Positions 26,644-36,416 of a DNA stretch of 38,947 bases are shown one piece after another. The position numbers were made by a program, and so were the translations under genes. Source of the stretch: Flavobacteriaceae bacterium (lineage in GTDB: Bacteria; Bacteroidota; Bacteroidia; Flavobacteriales; Flavobacteriaceae); NCBI GenBank assembly GCA_028825365.1, contig JAPKAF010000008.1:1-38947 (forward strand), read 5' to 3'. The notes beneath the pieces were generated by a model. That model was not told where the DNA came from. It made no database searches and saw only the letters and a list, made by a program, of their open reading frames with translations. The first letter of the stretch is position 1, and every line of letters begins with the position of its first letter.

Positions 26644-28014
26644 GTGTATTACCTCACCATAAGCAGCAGCTACTGCTTCCATAACAGCCTCGCTCATAGT
26701 TGGGTGTGGATGTATAGTCTTTAAAACCTCTTGTCCAGTAGTTTCTAATTTTCTTCCTAAAACTGCTTCTGCTATCATATCAGTTACTCCAGTACCAATC
26801 ATGTGACATCCTAACCATTCTCCATATTTCGCATCAAAGATAACTTTTACAAAGCCTTCTTTCGTTCCCGACGCACTTGCTTTTCCAGAAGCCGAAAACG
26901 GAAATTTACCAACTTTGATTTCATATCCTTTATCTATAGCTTGTTGCTCTGTTAAACCAACACTTGATATTTCTGGCGTACAATACGTACATCCAGGAAT
27001 ATTTCCATAATCTATTGGCGCAACATCATGTCCTGAAATCTTTTCAACACACAAAATTCCTTCTGCCGATGCAACATGAGCTAATGCAGGACCAGGTGTA
27101 ACATCTCCTATAGCGTAATAACCAGGGATGTTTGTGCCATAATACTTGTCAACAAGTATTTTATCTCTATCTACAGCTATTCCAACTTCTTCAAGACCAA
27201 TGTTTTCTATATTGGTTTTAATACCTACAGCAGATAATATAATATCTGCACTAAGAGTTTCTTCACCTTTAGAAGTTTTAACCTTTGCAGTAACTCCTTT
27301 TCCAGATGTATCAACAGATAATACTTCTGAAGATGTCATAACTTTTATTCCACTTTTTTTGAATGATTTTTCCAACTCTTTTGAGATATCTTTATCTTCA
27401 ACTGGAACAATATTTGGTAAATACTCAACAACAGTAACATTAGTTCCCATTGAATTATAAAAATAAGCGAATTCTACTCCTATAGCTCCAGAACCCACAA
27501 TGATCATAGACTTAGGCTGTTTTTTTAATGTCATAGCTTGTCTATAGCCAATAATCTTTTCTCCATCTTGAGGAATAGATGGTAATTCCCTAGATCTTGC
27601 TCCTGTAGAAATTATAATATGACTAGCTGAATAATCTACTCCATCAACATCAACAATTTTACCAGCTTTGAGTTTACCATATCCTTTAATAACATCAATT
27701 TTATTTTTCTTCATTAAAAAAGTAACTCCCTTACTCATGCCACTAGCTATATTTCTACTTCTGTCAACTACCGCATTAAAATCCTTTGAAAATTCAGAAA
27801 CTTCAAGACCGTAATCTTTTGCATGCTTTAAATATTCAAAAACTTGAGCAGATTTCAATAATGCTTTTGTTGGAATACATCCCCAGTTTAAACAAACGCC
27901 TCCTAAACTTTCTTTCTCAACTATTGCAGTTTTTAAACCTAACTGAGAAGCTCTAATAGCAGTAACATATCCGCCAGGACCACTACCTAATACAATAACA
28001 TCATAATTACTCAT
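26638..28014 (-). CDS. lpdA: Dihydrolipoyl dehydrogenase (E3)
   Basis: The 458-residue flavoenzyme reoxidises dihydrolipoamide in 2-oxoacid dehydrogenase complexes and the glycine cleavage system. It shows the N-terminal FAD site LGSGPGGYVTAIRASQLG, the redox disulfide Cys41-Cys46 in GGVCLNWGCIPTK, the NAD site IVGSGAIGVEFAYF, the second FAD site YAIGDVTPGPALAH, and the active-site His437 with HPHPTMSEAV. All catalytic residues are intact. The WGC redox motif is the common Bacteroidota variant. It lies five bases after msrB on the same strand, so the two are co-transcribed, possibly linking both to redox maintenance. Flavobacteria often hold a second copy, so its complex is not fixed. Confidence 0.95.
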   Translation of the reverse strand: MSNYDVIVLGSGPGGYVTAIRASQLGLKTAIVEKESLGGVCLNWGCIPTKALLKSAQVFEYLKHAKDYGLEVSEFSKDFNAVVDRSRNIASGMSKGVTFLMKKNKIDVIKGYGKLKAGKIVDVDGVDYSASHIIISTGARSRELPSIPQDGEKIIGYRQAMTLKKQPKSMIIVGSGAIGVEFAYFYNSMGTNVTVVEYLPNIVPVEDKDISKELEKSFKKSGIKVMTSSEVLSVDTSGKGVTAKVKTSKGEETLSADIILSAVGIKTNIENIGLEEVGIAVDRDKILVDKYYGTNIPGYYAIGDVTPGPALAHVASAEGILCVEKISGHDVAPIDYGNIPGCTYCTPEISSVGLTEQQAIDKGYEIKVGKFPFSASGKASASGTKEGFVKVIFDAKYGEWLGCHMIGTGVTDMIAEAVLGRKLETTGQEVLKTIHPHPTMSEAVMEAVAAAYGEVIHL

Positions 28015-28019
28015 ATCTT

Positions 28020-28526
28020 TTAATTTTTAAAGTCAATACTAACTGAATTTACACAATACCTTTTTCCTGATTCTGTAGGTCCATCATTAAAAATATGACC
28101 TAAGTGTCCACCACAATTAGTGCAAAGTATTTCTACCCTTGACATTCCTAGAGTATTATCCTTTTTATACTCAACACTACCTTCAATAGCATTATCAAAA
28201 CTTGGCCATCCACAATCAGATTCAAATTTTTGGTCACTTGTAAATAGCGGATTATTACAGCCTTTACAATTATAAACACCCTCTTTCATGTGAATATTAT
28301 ACTCTCCACTGCCAGGGTATTCAGTTCCTTTATTAATTAAAACTCTGTATTCTTCATCATTAAGAGTTTTTTTCCATTCTTCTTTTGTCTTTTTCACTTT
28401 ATAGTCGGTTGTTATTTTTATTGATTTATTTAACTGAGGTTTTGTTTGTTGTGAAGTAAAGTTAACTAATAATATTCCACAAGTTGTAGCTAAAAAAACT
28501 AATAATATTTGTGTGTAATTTTTCAT
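28020..28526 (-). CDS. msrB: Peptide-methionine (R)-S-oxide reductase, membrane-anchored
   Basis: MsrB reduces methionine-R-sulfoxide in damaged proteins. The 168-residue protein has an N-terminal hydrophobic helix (about residues 7-24, no convincing lipobox), then the MsrB domain with two zinc-binding CxxC pairs (CKGCNNP and CTNCGGHLGH), the substrate segment CGWPSFD and the catalytic RYCVNSVSIDF. The anchor suggests a periplasmic location, which would protect envelope proteins. It precedes lpdA by five bases and diverges from the UMF1-type transporter. A TACTTTTG box on the minus strand (28588-28595) is a possible -7 element but would need a long leader. Confidence 0.93.
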   Translation of the reverse strand: MKNYTQILLVFLATTCGILLVNFTSQQTKPQLNKSIKITTDYKVKKTKEEWKKTLNDEEYRVLINKGTEYPGSGEYNIHMKEGVYNCKGCNNPLFTSDQKFESDCGWPSFDNAIEGSVEYKKDNTLGMSRVEILCTNCGGHLGHIFNDGPTESGKRYCVNSVSIDFKN

Positions 28527-28605
28527 ACAAGTATTTATTTAATATATAATTATAGTACTATTTGTTTAATAGAAATATTATATTAGGCAAAAGTATTTTA
28601 TTTTT

Positions 28606-29919
28606 ATGAAAATATATCAAAAAGGAGATAAAAAATTATTAAATGCTTGGGCGTTCTATGATTGGGCTAATTCAGTCTATCCACTTGTAATTTCAACTGC
28701 GGTTTTTCCAATATATTATGGCTTTATTACTGAGAGTAATAAATACATTGAATTTTTAGGTTATAATTTTAAAAATACTGCTTTAATTAGTTTTGTCACA
28801 GCCGTAGCTTTTATGCTTTTGGTTATAATTATACCAATATTGTCCGGTATTGCAGATTATACTGGTAAGCGTAAAGCTTTTATGAAGTTTTTCTGCTTTA
28901 TGGGTTCTATTTCTACTATTTCTTTATACTGGTTTGAAATTGACAACTTAACTCTTGGACTTGCTTATTACTTTTTTGCTATGATTGGTTTTTGGGGTAG
29001 TTTAGCTTTTTACAACTCTTATTTACCTGAAATAGCTTTTAAGAATCAACAAGATGCAATAAGCGCTAAAGGATATTCATTGGGTTATTTTGGAAGTGTA
29101 ATTCTATTAGTTTTTAACCTTTTAATGGTTAATTTCCCTGACTTTTTTGGAATTGTTTCAGATAATAATGTTCAGGCACCCATAATGGCTATGAAAATAT
29201 CTTTTGTAACTGTTGGTATTTGGTGGTTTGTGTTTAGTTTGTATACTTTTTATTATTTACCTAGCCACAATACAACCTCAAAATTTAATAGTAAGATTGT
29301 TTTCAATGGTTTTAAAGAACTTTATAAGGTATGGGAAGTAGTCAAATTACACTCTTATTTAAAAAGTTACCTGATAGCTTTTTTCGTGTATAGTATTGCT
29401 TTACAAACGGTTATTTTAGTTGCAATATATTTTGGAGAACAAGAAATTATATGGGCAGAAGGAGAAAAAACAGGCGGATTAATAATTAGTATTCTAATCA
29501 TTCAATTAATAGCTATAGTTGGGGCGCTAGTTAGTGCTAAGATTTCTGAAAAATATGGAAATATTTCAACTTTAATAATATTAAACTTGCTATGGGCAGT
29601 TTTATGTTTTTACGGATTTTTTATTGAGTCATCTAACGAATTTTATATAGCAGCTGGACTAGTTGGTTTAGTTATGGGTGGTATTCAGGCATTATCTAGA
29701 TCAACTTTTTCAAAGTTTCTTCCTAAAACAGATAGTACTACTTCTTTTTTTAGTTTTTACGATGTAACTCAAAAAGTTAGTATTGTTATTGGTATGTTTC
29801 TTTTTGGAGCAATTGATCAAATTACGGGAAGCATGAGAAATTCAATGTTGTTTTTCATGACTTTCTTTTTCATAGGAGCTTTCCTATTAATTAAATTAAA
29901 TAAAAAAATAAAAGCTTAG
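28606..29919 (+). CDS. MFS transporter, UMF1/Atg22-like
   Basis: The 437-residue inner-membrane protein has about 12 hydrophobic helices and the signature start LNAWAFYDWANSVYPLVISTAVFPIYY of the UMF1 (vacuole effluxer Atg22-like) branch of the major facilitator superfamily. A basic loop with DYTGKRKAF between helices 2 and 3 matches the MFS motif A position. A second conserved region is MGGIQALSRSTFSKFLP in the C-terminal half. Yeast Atg22 exports amino acids from the vacuole, but bacterial substrates are unknown. The gene precedes lon by about 120 bases on the same strand and diverges from msrB. Confidence 0.9.
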   Translation: MKIYQKGDKKLLNAWAFYDWANSVYPLVISTAVFPIYYGFITESNKYIEFLGYNFKNTALISFVTAVAFMLLVIIIPILSGIADYTGKRKAFMKFFCFMGSISTISLYWFEIDNLTLGLAYYFFAMIGFWGSLAFYNSYLPEIAFKNQQDAISAKGYSLGYFGSVILLVFNLLMVNFPDFFGIVSDNNVQAPIMAMKISFVTVGIWWFVFSLYTFYYLPSHNTTSKFNSKIVFNGFKELYKVWEVVKLHSYLKSYLIAFFVYSIALQTVILVAIYFGEQEIIWAEGEKTGGLIISILIIQLIAIVGALVSAKISEKYGNISTLIILNLLWAVLCFYGFFIESSNEFYIAAGLVGLVMGGIQALSRSTFSKFLPKTDSTTSFFSFYDVTQKVSIVIGMFLFGAIDQITGSMRNSMLFFMTFFFIGAFLLIKLNKKIKA

Positions 29920-30038
29920 TTCTTCTTGGCATAGATATTGAATTATATAGTTGAATTTGATACATAATTTTTTTGTTTTTCTCTGATATTTAGATGTTTG
30001 GAAAATCAAAATCTTTTATTTTTTTTATAAAATACTAT

Positions 30039-32489
30039 ATGGCTAACAGAAACTTATTTAATATTGACAACTTGTCATTAATTGACGTTGATGAAAACTC
30101 TGAATTGATTCCTTTAATGACACCTGAAGACGAAAAAGAGATTAATAATGAAGTACTCCCTGACTCATTACCTATACTTCCTCTTAAAAACACCGTTTTA
30201 TTTCCTGGAGTTGTTATTCCAATTACTGCTGGTAGAGATAAATCTATTAAATTGATAAATGAAGCTAATAAAGGCGATAAACTTATTGGAGTTGTTTCTC
30301 AAATTGACAAAAATATTGAAGATCCTTATTTAAATGATATTTACAAAACTGGAACTGTAGCTAAGATTCTAAAAGTCTTAAAAATGCCTGATGGTAATAC
30401 TACAGTAATCATTCAAGGTAAAAAGAGATTTACTATTGACAAAATGATTTCTGAAGAACCTTATCTTAAAGCAATTATTGAAAGTGTTCCAGAAATCATT
30501 CCTGACTTAGCTGATTCTGAGTTTAAAGCTATAATAGAATCTATAAAAGAACTCGCGCTGCAAATCATAAAACATAGCCCGAACATTCCTTCTGAGGCTT
30601 CTTTCGCTATTAAGAATATTGAAAGCAATTCTTTTTTAGTAAATTTTGTTTCCTCTAACATGAATCTTAAGGTTTCTGAAAAACAGGACCTATTAGAGAT
30701 AAATGACCTTCAGGAAAGAGCATTAGAAACGCTTAAATTTATGAACATCGAATTTCAAAAATTAGAAATTAAAAATGATATTCAGTCAAAGGTTCAAAGT
30801 GATTTAAATCAACAGCAAAGAGAGTTTTTTCTTCATCAACAAATGAAAACAATTCAAGAAGAATTAGGTGGCGTAAATCATGATGGTGAAATTGATGAAA
30901 TGAAAGCTAGATCTAAAAAAATAAAATGGACTAAAGAAGTAAAAATTCATTTTGAGAAAGAGCTTTCTAAATTACAAAGAATGAACCCGCAAGTGTCAGA
31001 ATATTCTGTACAGCGAAATTATTTAGATCTAATATTAGATCTCCCATGGTCAAAATATAGTAAAGACTTGTTTGATTTAGTTAAAGCTCAAAAAATATTA
31101 GACAAGGATCACTTTGGTCTGGAAGATGTTAAAAAAAGAATTATTGAGCATCTTGCTGTTTTGAAACTTAGAAATGACATGAAATCTCCTATCCTTTGCT
31201 TATATGGACCTCCTGGTGTAGGTAAAACATCACTTGGAAAGTCGATAGCTAGGGCACTGGGTAGAAATTATGTTAGAATGTCATTAGGTGGGTTAAGAGA
31301 TGAAGCCGAAATTAGGGGGCATAGAAAAACTTATATAGGAGCCATGCCTGGAAGAGTTATTCAAAATATAAAAAAAGCTGGAACTTCTAACCCTGTCTTT
31401 GTTTTGGATGAGATTGATAAACTATCTAATTCAAACCAAGGAGACCCGTCGTCTGCGTTATTAGAAGTTTTAGATCCTGAGCAAAACTCGGAGTTTTATG
31501 ATAATTATTTGGAGCTAGGGTTTGATCTTTCAAAAGTGATGTTCATAGCTACATGTAATAATTTGTCTTCGATTCAGCCTGCATTATTGGATAGAATGGA
31601 AATTATTAATGTCAGCGGTTATACTACAGAAGATAAAGTACAGATTGGCAAGAAATTCTTATTACCTAAACAGCAATCTGAACATGGAGTAAAATCATCT
31701 GAAATTAAATTATCGAAAAATGTTATTGAAAAAATAGTTGATGGTTACACAAGAGAATCTGGAGTCAGAGGATTAGAAAAGCAAATAGCTAAAGTTGTAA
31801 GGTATGCTGCTAAGAATTTAGCGATGAATTTAGAATACAACTCTAATATCAAAGTAGATGATTTAAATGAAGTATTAGGTTCTTCTAAATTAGACAGAAG
31901 TGTTTATGAAAACAATAAAGTAGCAGGTGTAGTTACTGGCTTAGCTTGGACTAGGGTAGGTGGAGATATTTTGTTTATTGAATCCATTATATCTAAAGGG
32001 AAAGGCAAGTTATCTATTACAGGTAACTTAGGTAAAGTGATGAGCGAGTCAGCTACCATAGCTTTAGAATTTATTAAAGCGAATTCACATCATTTTAATA
32101 TCAACGAAGAAATTTTCAATAAATACAATGTTCATATTCATGTACCTGAGGGAGCTACTCCAAAAGATGGTCCAAGTGCAGGGATAACAATGTTAACATC
32201 TTTAGTCTCTTTATTTACTCAAAAAAGAGTCAATAAAAATCTTGCTATGACTGGCGAAATTACTCTTAGAGGTAAGGTTTTACCAGTAGGAGGTATTAAG
32301 GAAAAAATATTAGCTGCTAAAAGAGCTAAGATTACAGATATTATTTTATGTAAACAAAATGAAAGTGATGTAAATGAGGTAAAGGCAGACTATTTAAAAG
32401 GATTAAAATTTCATTATGTTACAGAAATGAAAGAAGTTATACAATTAGCCTTATCTAATCAGGATGTGCTTTATGCTAAGAAGTTATAA
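30039..32489 (+). CDS. lon: ATP-dependent protease Lon
   Basis: Lon degrades misfolded and regulatory proteins in the cytoplasm as a hexamer. I place the start at ATG 30039 (816 residues): the longer ORF adds 15 hydrophobic residues lacking in relatives, while [14 protein letters not shown] matches Flavobacteriia. By this numbering the N-terminal LON domain covers about 40-240, a coiled coil follows, Walker A GPPGVGKT is at 390-397, Walker [10 protein letters not shown] near 453, and the protease dyad is Ser713 in PKDGPSAG with the Lys of [11 protein letters not shown] about 42 residues later. All catalytic residues are present. porQ follows 43 bases later and cmk after that, an order conserved in related genomes. 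Confidence 0.97.
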   Translation: MANRNLFNIDNLSLIDVDENSELIPLMTPEDEKEINNEVLPDSLPILPLKNTVLFPGVVIPITAGRDKSIKLINEANKGDKLIGVVSQIDKNIEDPYLNDIYKTGTVAKILKVLKMPDGNTTVIIQGKKRFTIDKMISEEPYLKAIIESVPEIIPDLADSEFKAIIESIKELALQIIKHSPNIPSEASFAIKNIESNSFLVNFVSSNMNLKVSEKQDLLEINDLQERALETLKFMNIEFQKLEIKNDIQSKVQSDLNQQQREFFLHQQMKTIQEELGGVNHDGEIDEMKARSKKIKWTKEVKIHFEKELSKLQRMNPQVSEYSVQRNYLDLILDLPWSKYSKDLFDLVKAQKILDKDHFGLEDVKKRIIEHLAVLKLRNDMKSPILCLYGPPGVGKTSLGKSIARALGRNYVRMSLGGLRDEAEIRGHRKTYIGAMPGRVIQNIKKAGTSNPVFVLDEIDKLSNSNQGDPSSALLEVLDPEQNSEFYDNYLELGFDLSKVMFIATCNNLSSIQPALLDRMEIINVSGYTTEDKVQIGKKFLLPKQQSEHGVKSSEIKLSKNVIEKIVDGYTRESGVRGLEKQIAKVVRYAAKNLAMNLEYNSNIKVDDLNEVLGSSKLDRSVYENNKVAGVVTGLAWTRVGGDILFIESIISKGKGKLSITGNLGKVMSESATIALEFIKANSHHFNINEEIFNKYNVHIHVPEGATPKDGPSAGITMLTSLVSLFTQKRVNKNLAMTGEITLRGKVLPVGGIKEKILAAKRAKITDIILCKQNESDVNEVKADYLKGLKFHYVTEMKEVIQLALSNQDVLYAKKL

Positions 32490-32532
32490 TAAAATCTTTA
32501 TTTTTAAGTTCTATAAAATATGATTTGTCCTG

Positions 32533-33549
32533 ATGAAAAATTTATTTAAATTATTTTTTTTATTTTGTCTTTTTGATGCAAGTTCACAAGTTGCAGGTGA
32601 ATCCGTATACCAATTTTTAAATATCACTACATCTCCTAGACAGTTAGCTTTGGGTGGTAAAGAGATCACCCTTTTTGATTATGATGTTAATCAGCCTAGC
32701 GTTAACCCAGCATCTCTAAATGTTAGGATGAATAATAATTTTTCTATAAATTTTTCTAATTATTTTTCAGATATTAATTATGGTACTGCTGCTTATGCCT
32801 ATACATTTGACAATAGGGGTAATACAATACACTTCGGACTTTCTTATATAGACTATGGGAGTTTTTCTGGCTACGATGAGTTAGGTAATCAAACAAATGA
32901 TTTTACAGGTAAAGAGAGTGCTTTTTCTGTTGGCTATTCTACAAAAATTCAATATTTACCAATTTATATTGGTTCAAACATAAGACTTATTACATCCTCA
33001 TTAGAGCAATATAATTCAATTGGAATTTCTGCAGATTTAGGTTTTTTATATGTAAACGATGATATTGATTTAAATATAGGTTTGGTCATAAGAAATTTTG
33101 GCACTCAATTAAAGGCATACAATGATTTATATGAAAAGTTACCTTTAGAAATTAACATCGGAGTATCACAATTATTAGAAAACGCACCTCTAAGATGGTA
33201 TTTAACTTTTGAAAATCTCCAAAAATGGAATATTGGTCTTTCAAACCCTTCTAGGCTAACAACAGATTTAGATGGTGTTGTCACTGAGGAAAAAGTTACT
33301 TTTTTTAATAATGTATTTAGGCATATGATAATTGGTGCTGAGTTATTTCCAGAAAGCATATTTAATATTAGACTTGGATATAATTTTAGAAGAGGTGAGG
33401 AGCTAAAAATTATAGACCAATCGAATTTCTCAGGAGTTTCATTTGGTTTTGGTATTAAATTTAATAAATTACGAATAAATTATACTCATGCTAAATTTTC
33501 TAGTGCAGCTAATACAAGCTTCATTGGTTTGCAATTAAATTTAAATTAA
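32533..33549 (+). CDS. porQ: Type IX secretion system protein PorQ
   Basis: PorQ is an outer-membrane barrel protein of the type IX secretion system; with PorU, PorV and PorZ family members it forms the attachment complex that anchors secreted cargo to the surface. The 338-residue protein has a signal peptide (FFLFCLFDASSQ), then GESVYQFLNITTSPRQLALGGKEITL, the conserved PorV/PorQ-like beginning, a DVNQPSVNPASL segment and a strand-rich body ending in SFIGLQLNLN. Its location between lon and cmk, overlapping cmk by one base, supports the identification. No other type IX gene lies in the window, but its presence implies the system exists or existed here. Confidence 0.9.
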   Translation: MKNLFKLFFLFCLFDASSQVAGESVYQFLNITTSPRQLALGGKEITLFDYDVNQPSVNPASLNVRMNNNFSINFSNYFSDINYGTAAYAYTFDNRGNTIHFGLSYIDYGSFSGYDELGNQTNDFTGKESAFSVGYSTKIQYLPIYIGSNIRLITSSLEQYNSIGISADLGFLYVNDDIDLNIGLVIRNFGTQLKAYNDLYEKLPLEINIGVSQLLENAPLRWYLTFENLQKWNIGLSNPSRLTTDLDGVVTEEKVTFFNNVFRHMIIGAELFPESIFNIRLGYNFRRGEELKIIDQSNFSGVSFGFGIKFNKLRINYTHAKFSSAANTSFIGLQLNLN

Positions 33550-34241
33550 TGAAGAAAAATATTATAATTGCTATTGACGGATTTGCTTCAACAGGAAAAA
33601 GCACTTTAGCCAAACATTTAGCTAATTATTTAAATTATATTTATGTAGACTCTGGGTCCATGTATAGAGCAATAACTTATTATGCTTTAAAAAACAACTA
33701 CTTACCTTTCAATGAAGAAAATTTGAAAGAATTCTCAAAAATATTATTAGATGTTAAATTGAGTTTTGTATTCAATAAAAAACTCGGCTACTCTGAAATA
33801 TTTTTAAATAATAATAACATTGAAAAGGAAATAAGATCTATACTAGTATCTAATCATGTTAGCTCTGTTGCTACTGTTTCATTTATAAGAAAACATATGG
33901 TAAATCTTCAAAAAAAATTAAGTTTGGATAAAGGTGTTGTTATGGATGGGAGAGATATAGGTACTGTTGTTTTTCCAAATGCAGAATTGAAATTATTTTT
34001 AACAGCATCTGCAGAAGTTAGAGCTAAAAGAAGATATTCTGAGTATGTTAATGAAAATGTAGAAGTTGAATATGATGAAGTGCTAAATAACTTAAAGTCT
34101 AGAGATCTGGATGACTCAAAAAGAAAGGATTCTCCTTTAATAGTAGCTGATGATGCTCTGGAGATAGATAATTCATTTATGTCTATGGAAGATCAGCTTA
34201 TCTTTGTTAAAAGTATTTTAAAAGATAAATTCAATCTTTAA
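33549..34241 (+). CDS. cmk: (d)CMP kinase
   Basis: Cytidylate kinase phosphorylates CMP and dCMP in pyrimidine salvage and DNA precursor supply. The 230-residue protein has the P-loop GFASTGKST at residues 10-18, YVDSGSMYRA, the nucleotide-binding VVMDGRDIGTVVFP and the lid region RAKRRYSEYV with KSRDLDDSKRKDSPL. The start ATG shares one base with the porQ stop (TAATG), so translation is probably coupled. The second position of the P-loop is Phe in place of Pro, a variant usual for Bacteroidota. A 159-base gap with a promoter separates it from rpsA. Confidence 0.95.
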   Translation: MKKNIIIAIDGFASTGKSTLAKHLANYLNYIYVDSGSMYRAITYYALKNNYLPFNEENLKEFSKILLDVKLSFVFNKKLGYSEIFLNNNNIEKEIRSILVSNHVSSVATVSFIRKHMVNLQKKLSLDKGVVMDGRDIGTVVFPNAELKLFLTASAEVRAKRRYSEYVNENVEVEYDEVLNNLKSRDLDDSKRKDSPLIVADDALEIDNSFMSMEDQLIFVKSILKDKFNL

Positions 34242-34252
34242 GAATAATATTA

Positions 34253-34283
34253 TTGTCATTATCATTTAATATGTTTATTTTCG
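34253..34283 (+). promoter_or_regulatory. Predicted rpsA promoter
   Basis: TTG (34253-34255), 20 bases and TATTTTCG (34276-34283) resemble the Bacteroidota TTG/TAnnTTTG promoter with one mismatch, followed by CAC. Transcription would begin near 34290, leaving a leader of about 110 bases. Confidence 0.45.
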
Positions 34284-34302
34284 CACTCCTTTTGGTGATT
34301 TA

Positions 34303-34372
34303 TTCGATATGACAAAGGGAATGAAAATATTTAATTAATCCTTCTAAAAGTTAATTACTTAATTCTATCGAA
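34303..34372 (+). promoter_or_regulatory. Possible structured leader of rpsA mRNA
   Basis: TTCGATA (34303-34309) and TATCGAA (34366-34372) are perfect seven-base complements that could close a 70-base domain, inside which AAGG and CCTT can also pair. It ends 28 bases before the rpsA ATG. S1 represses its own mRNA in enterobacteria; a comparable role here is inference. Confidence 0.35.
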
Positions 34373-34400
34373 GACTTCTAGAATACAAATTTAATCAGAT

Positions 34401-36344
34401 ATGTCTGAAGAATTAAAAAAAGAAACTGTTGAAGAAGTTTCTAAACCAGTAGTAAATACTGAATCCATTGAGCAACCTGCTCAAGAGGAAAAAATTTCAA
34501 CTGAAGAATCAAAAAAAGAAATTGTTGAAGAAGTTTCTAAACCAGTAGTAAATACTGAATCTAAAGAGCAACCTGCTGCCGAAGAAGAAAATAAAATTTC
34601 TCCTGAAGAATTTTTAAAAGACTTTAATTGGCATAATTATGAAGAGGGTATTGATCCTATTGATGATGCTAAGCTTGTAGAGTTTGAAGGTTTAGTTAAG
34701 GAAAACTTTGTCGATACATTAACGGATGAAGTAGTTACAGGAATTGTTACTAATCTTAGTGATAGAGATGCCATAATTGATATCAATGCTAAATCGGAAG
34801 GAGTTATATCCTTAAATGAATTTAGATATAATCCTAACTTAAAAGTTGGTGATAAAGTTGAAGTATTAATCGATATTAGAGAAGATGCAACAGGACAATT
34901 AATACTTTCACACAGAAAAGCAAGAGTTATAATGGCTTGGGATCGTGTTAATAACGCTCACGATACTGGAGAGATTGTTAACGGATTTGTTAAGTGTAGA
35001 ACCAAAGGAGGAATGATTGTTGACGTCTTTGGAATTGAAGCTTTCTTACCTGGTTCACAAATTGATGTTAAGCCTATAAGAGATTATGATGTTTATGTAA
35101 ACAAAACAATGGAATTTAAGGTTGTAAAAATCAATCATGAATTTAAAAATGTTGTAGTTTCTCATAAAGCTCTTATTGAAGCTGATATAGAACTACAAAA
35201 GAAAGAAATAATCAAACAACTAGAAAAAGGTCAAGTCCTTGAGGGTACTGTTAAAAACATTACATCTTATGGTGTATTTATGGATCTTGGTGGAGTTGAT
35301 GGATTAATTCATATTACTGATTTATCTTGGTCAAGAATCAATCATCCAAGTGAAATTGTAGAGTTAGATGCTAAAATCAATGTTGTTATTTTAGATTTCG
35401 ATGAAGACAAGTCTAGAATACAATTAGGTCTTAAGCAACTTAGTAAGCATCCATGGGAAGCTTTATCAGAAGATGTTAAAGTTGGAGACAAAGTAAAAGG
35501 TAAAGTTGTTGTAATCGCTGATTATGGAGCATTTATTGAATTAGCTGAAGGAGTTGAAGGTTTAGTACATGTATCAGAAATGTCATGGTCTACTCATTTA
35601 AGATCTGCAGGTGACTTTGTTAAAGTTGGAGATGAAATTGACGCTGTTATAATTACTTTTGATAGAGAAGACAGAAAAATGTCTCTTGGTATTAAGCAAT
35701 TAACACAAGATCCTTGGACAGATATTACTTCTAAATACCCTGTTGGTTCTAAACAAACTGGAATAGTAAGAAACTTTACTAATTTTGGTGTTTTTGTTGA
35801 GTTAGAAGAAGGAATTGATGGTCTAATTTATATTTCTGACCTTTCTTGGACTAAAAAAATAAAGCATCCTAGTGAGTTTTGCGCTGTAGGAGATAAGATT
35901 GAAGTTGTTACTCTAGAACTTGATGTTGAGAGTAGAAAACTAAGTTTAGGTCACAAACAGACTTTAGATAACCCATGGGATAAGTATGAAAATGAGTTTA
36001 CATTAAATTCAACTCATACATTTGAAATCTTTGAAATTGTTGATAAAGGTGCTACCGTTAAGTTTAATGACGATATTACTGCTTTTGTTCCATCTAGATA
36101 TTTAGCTAAAGAAGATGGTTCTAAGTTAGTTAAAGGTGAGTCAGCTGAATTCAAAGTAATTGAGTTCAATAAAGATTCTAAACGTGTTGTTGCTTCTCAT
36201 ACATCTGTATTTAAAGATGTTGAAGCGGAGAACATAAAAGTTGCTAACAAGAAAAACAAAAAAGAGAAAATCGAATCCAAAACCACTTTAGGTGATGCAA
36301 ATTTACAGTTGCAAGAGCTGAAAGATAAAATGGACGGAAAATAA
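34401..36344 (+). CDS. rpsA: 30S ribosomal protein S1
   Basis: S1 binds mRNA and helps load it on the 30S subunit, which matters in a lineage lacking Shine-Dalgarno sites. The 647-residue protein has an acidic, disordered N-terminal region (residues 1-70), then six S1 RNA-binding repeats starting near residues 111, 194, 278, 363, 450 and 535. Repeats three to five are the most canonical (for example GTVKNITSYGVFMDLGG, VVVIADYGAFIEL, GIVRNFTNFGVFVEL). A basic tail (NKKNKKEKIE) follows. The acidic N-terminal region contains a 32-residue tandem duplication. The gene has its own promoter candidate and a strong terminator, so it is probably a single-gene transcript. Confidence 0.96.
   Translation: MSEELKKETVEEVSKPVVNTESIEQPAQEEKISTEESKKEIVEEVSKPVVNTESKEQPAAEEENKISPEEFLKDFNWHNYEEGIDPIDDAKLVEFEGLVKENFVDTLTDEVVTGIVTNLSDRDAIIDINAKSEGVISLNEFRYNPNLKVGDKVEVLIDIREDATGQLILSHRKARVIMAWDRVNNAHDTGEIVNGFVKCRTKGGMIVDVFGIEAFLPGSQIDVKPIRDYDVYVNKTMEFKVVKINHEFKNVVVSHKALIEADIELQKKEIIKQLEKGQVLEGTVKNITSYGVFMDLGGVDGLIHITDLSWSRINHPSEIVELDAKINVVILDFDEDKSRIQLGLKQLSKHPWEALSEDVKVGDKVKGKVVVIADYGAFIELAEGVEGLVHVSEMSWSTHLRSAGDFVKVGDEIDAVIITFDREDRKMSLGIKQLTQDPWTDITSKYPVGSKQTGIVRNFTNFGVFVELEEGIDGLIYISDLSWTKKIKHPSEFCAVGDKIEVVTLELDVESRKLSLGHKQTLDNPWDKYENEFTLNSTHTFEIFEIVDKGATVKFNDDITAFVPSRYLAKEDGSKLVKGESAEFKVIEFNKDSKRVVASHTSVFKDVEAENIKVANKKNKKEKIESKTTLGDANLQLQELKDKMDGK
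34420..34605 (+). repeat. Tandem in-frame duplication, 96-base period
   Basis: Two nearly identical copies within the rpsA 5' coding region, offset by 96 bases (32 codons). The copies share GTTGAAGAAGTTTCTAAACC and encode VEEVSKPVVNTES followed by EQPA. Differences are few substitutions plus a small length change after the second copy. Confidence 0.85.
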
Positions 36345-36353
36345 TTTCTTATA

Positions 36354-36383
36354 AAAGCCTTTCTTTTGAAAGGCTTTTTTTTT
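36354..36383 (+). terminator. Rho-independent terminator of rpsA
   Basis: AAAGCCTTTC and GAAAGGCTTT form a ten-pair stem with a TTTT loop, ten bases after the rpsA stop, running into a nine-T tract. It is the clearest intrinsic terminator in the window. Confidence 0.9.
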
Positions 36384-36416
36384 AACTTAATTCTATATTT
36401 ATAAAAATAGAAATTG

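Noticed and set aside
27146-27460. 104-residue plus-strand ORF inside lpdA
   Set aside because: Shadow of the highly conserved lpdA coding strand; no signal, domain or promoter.
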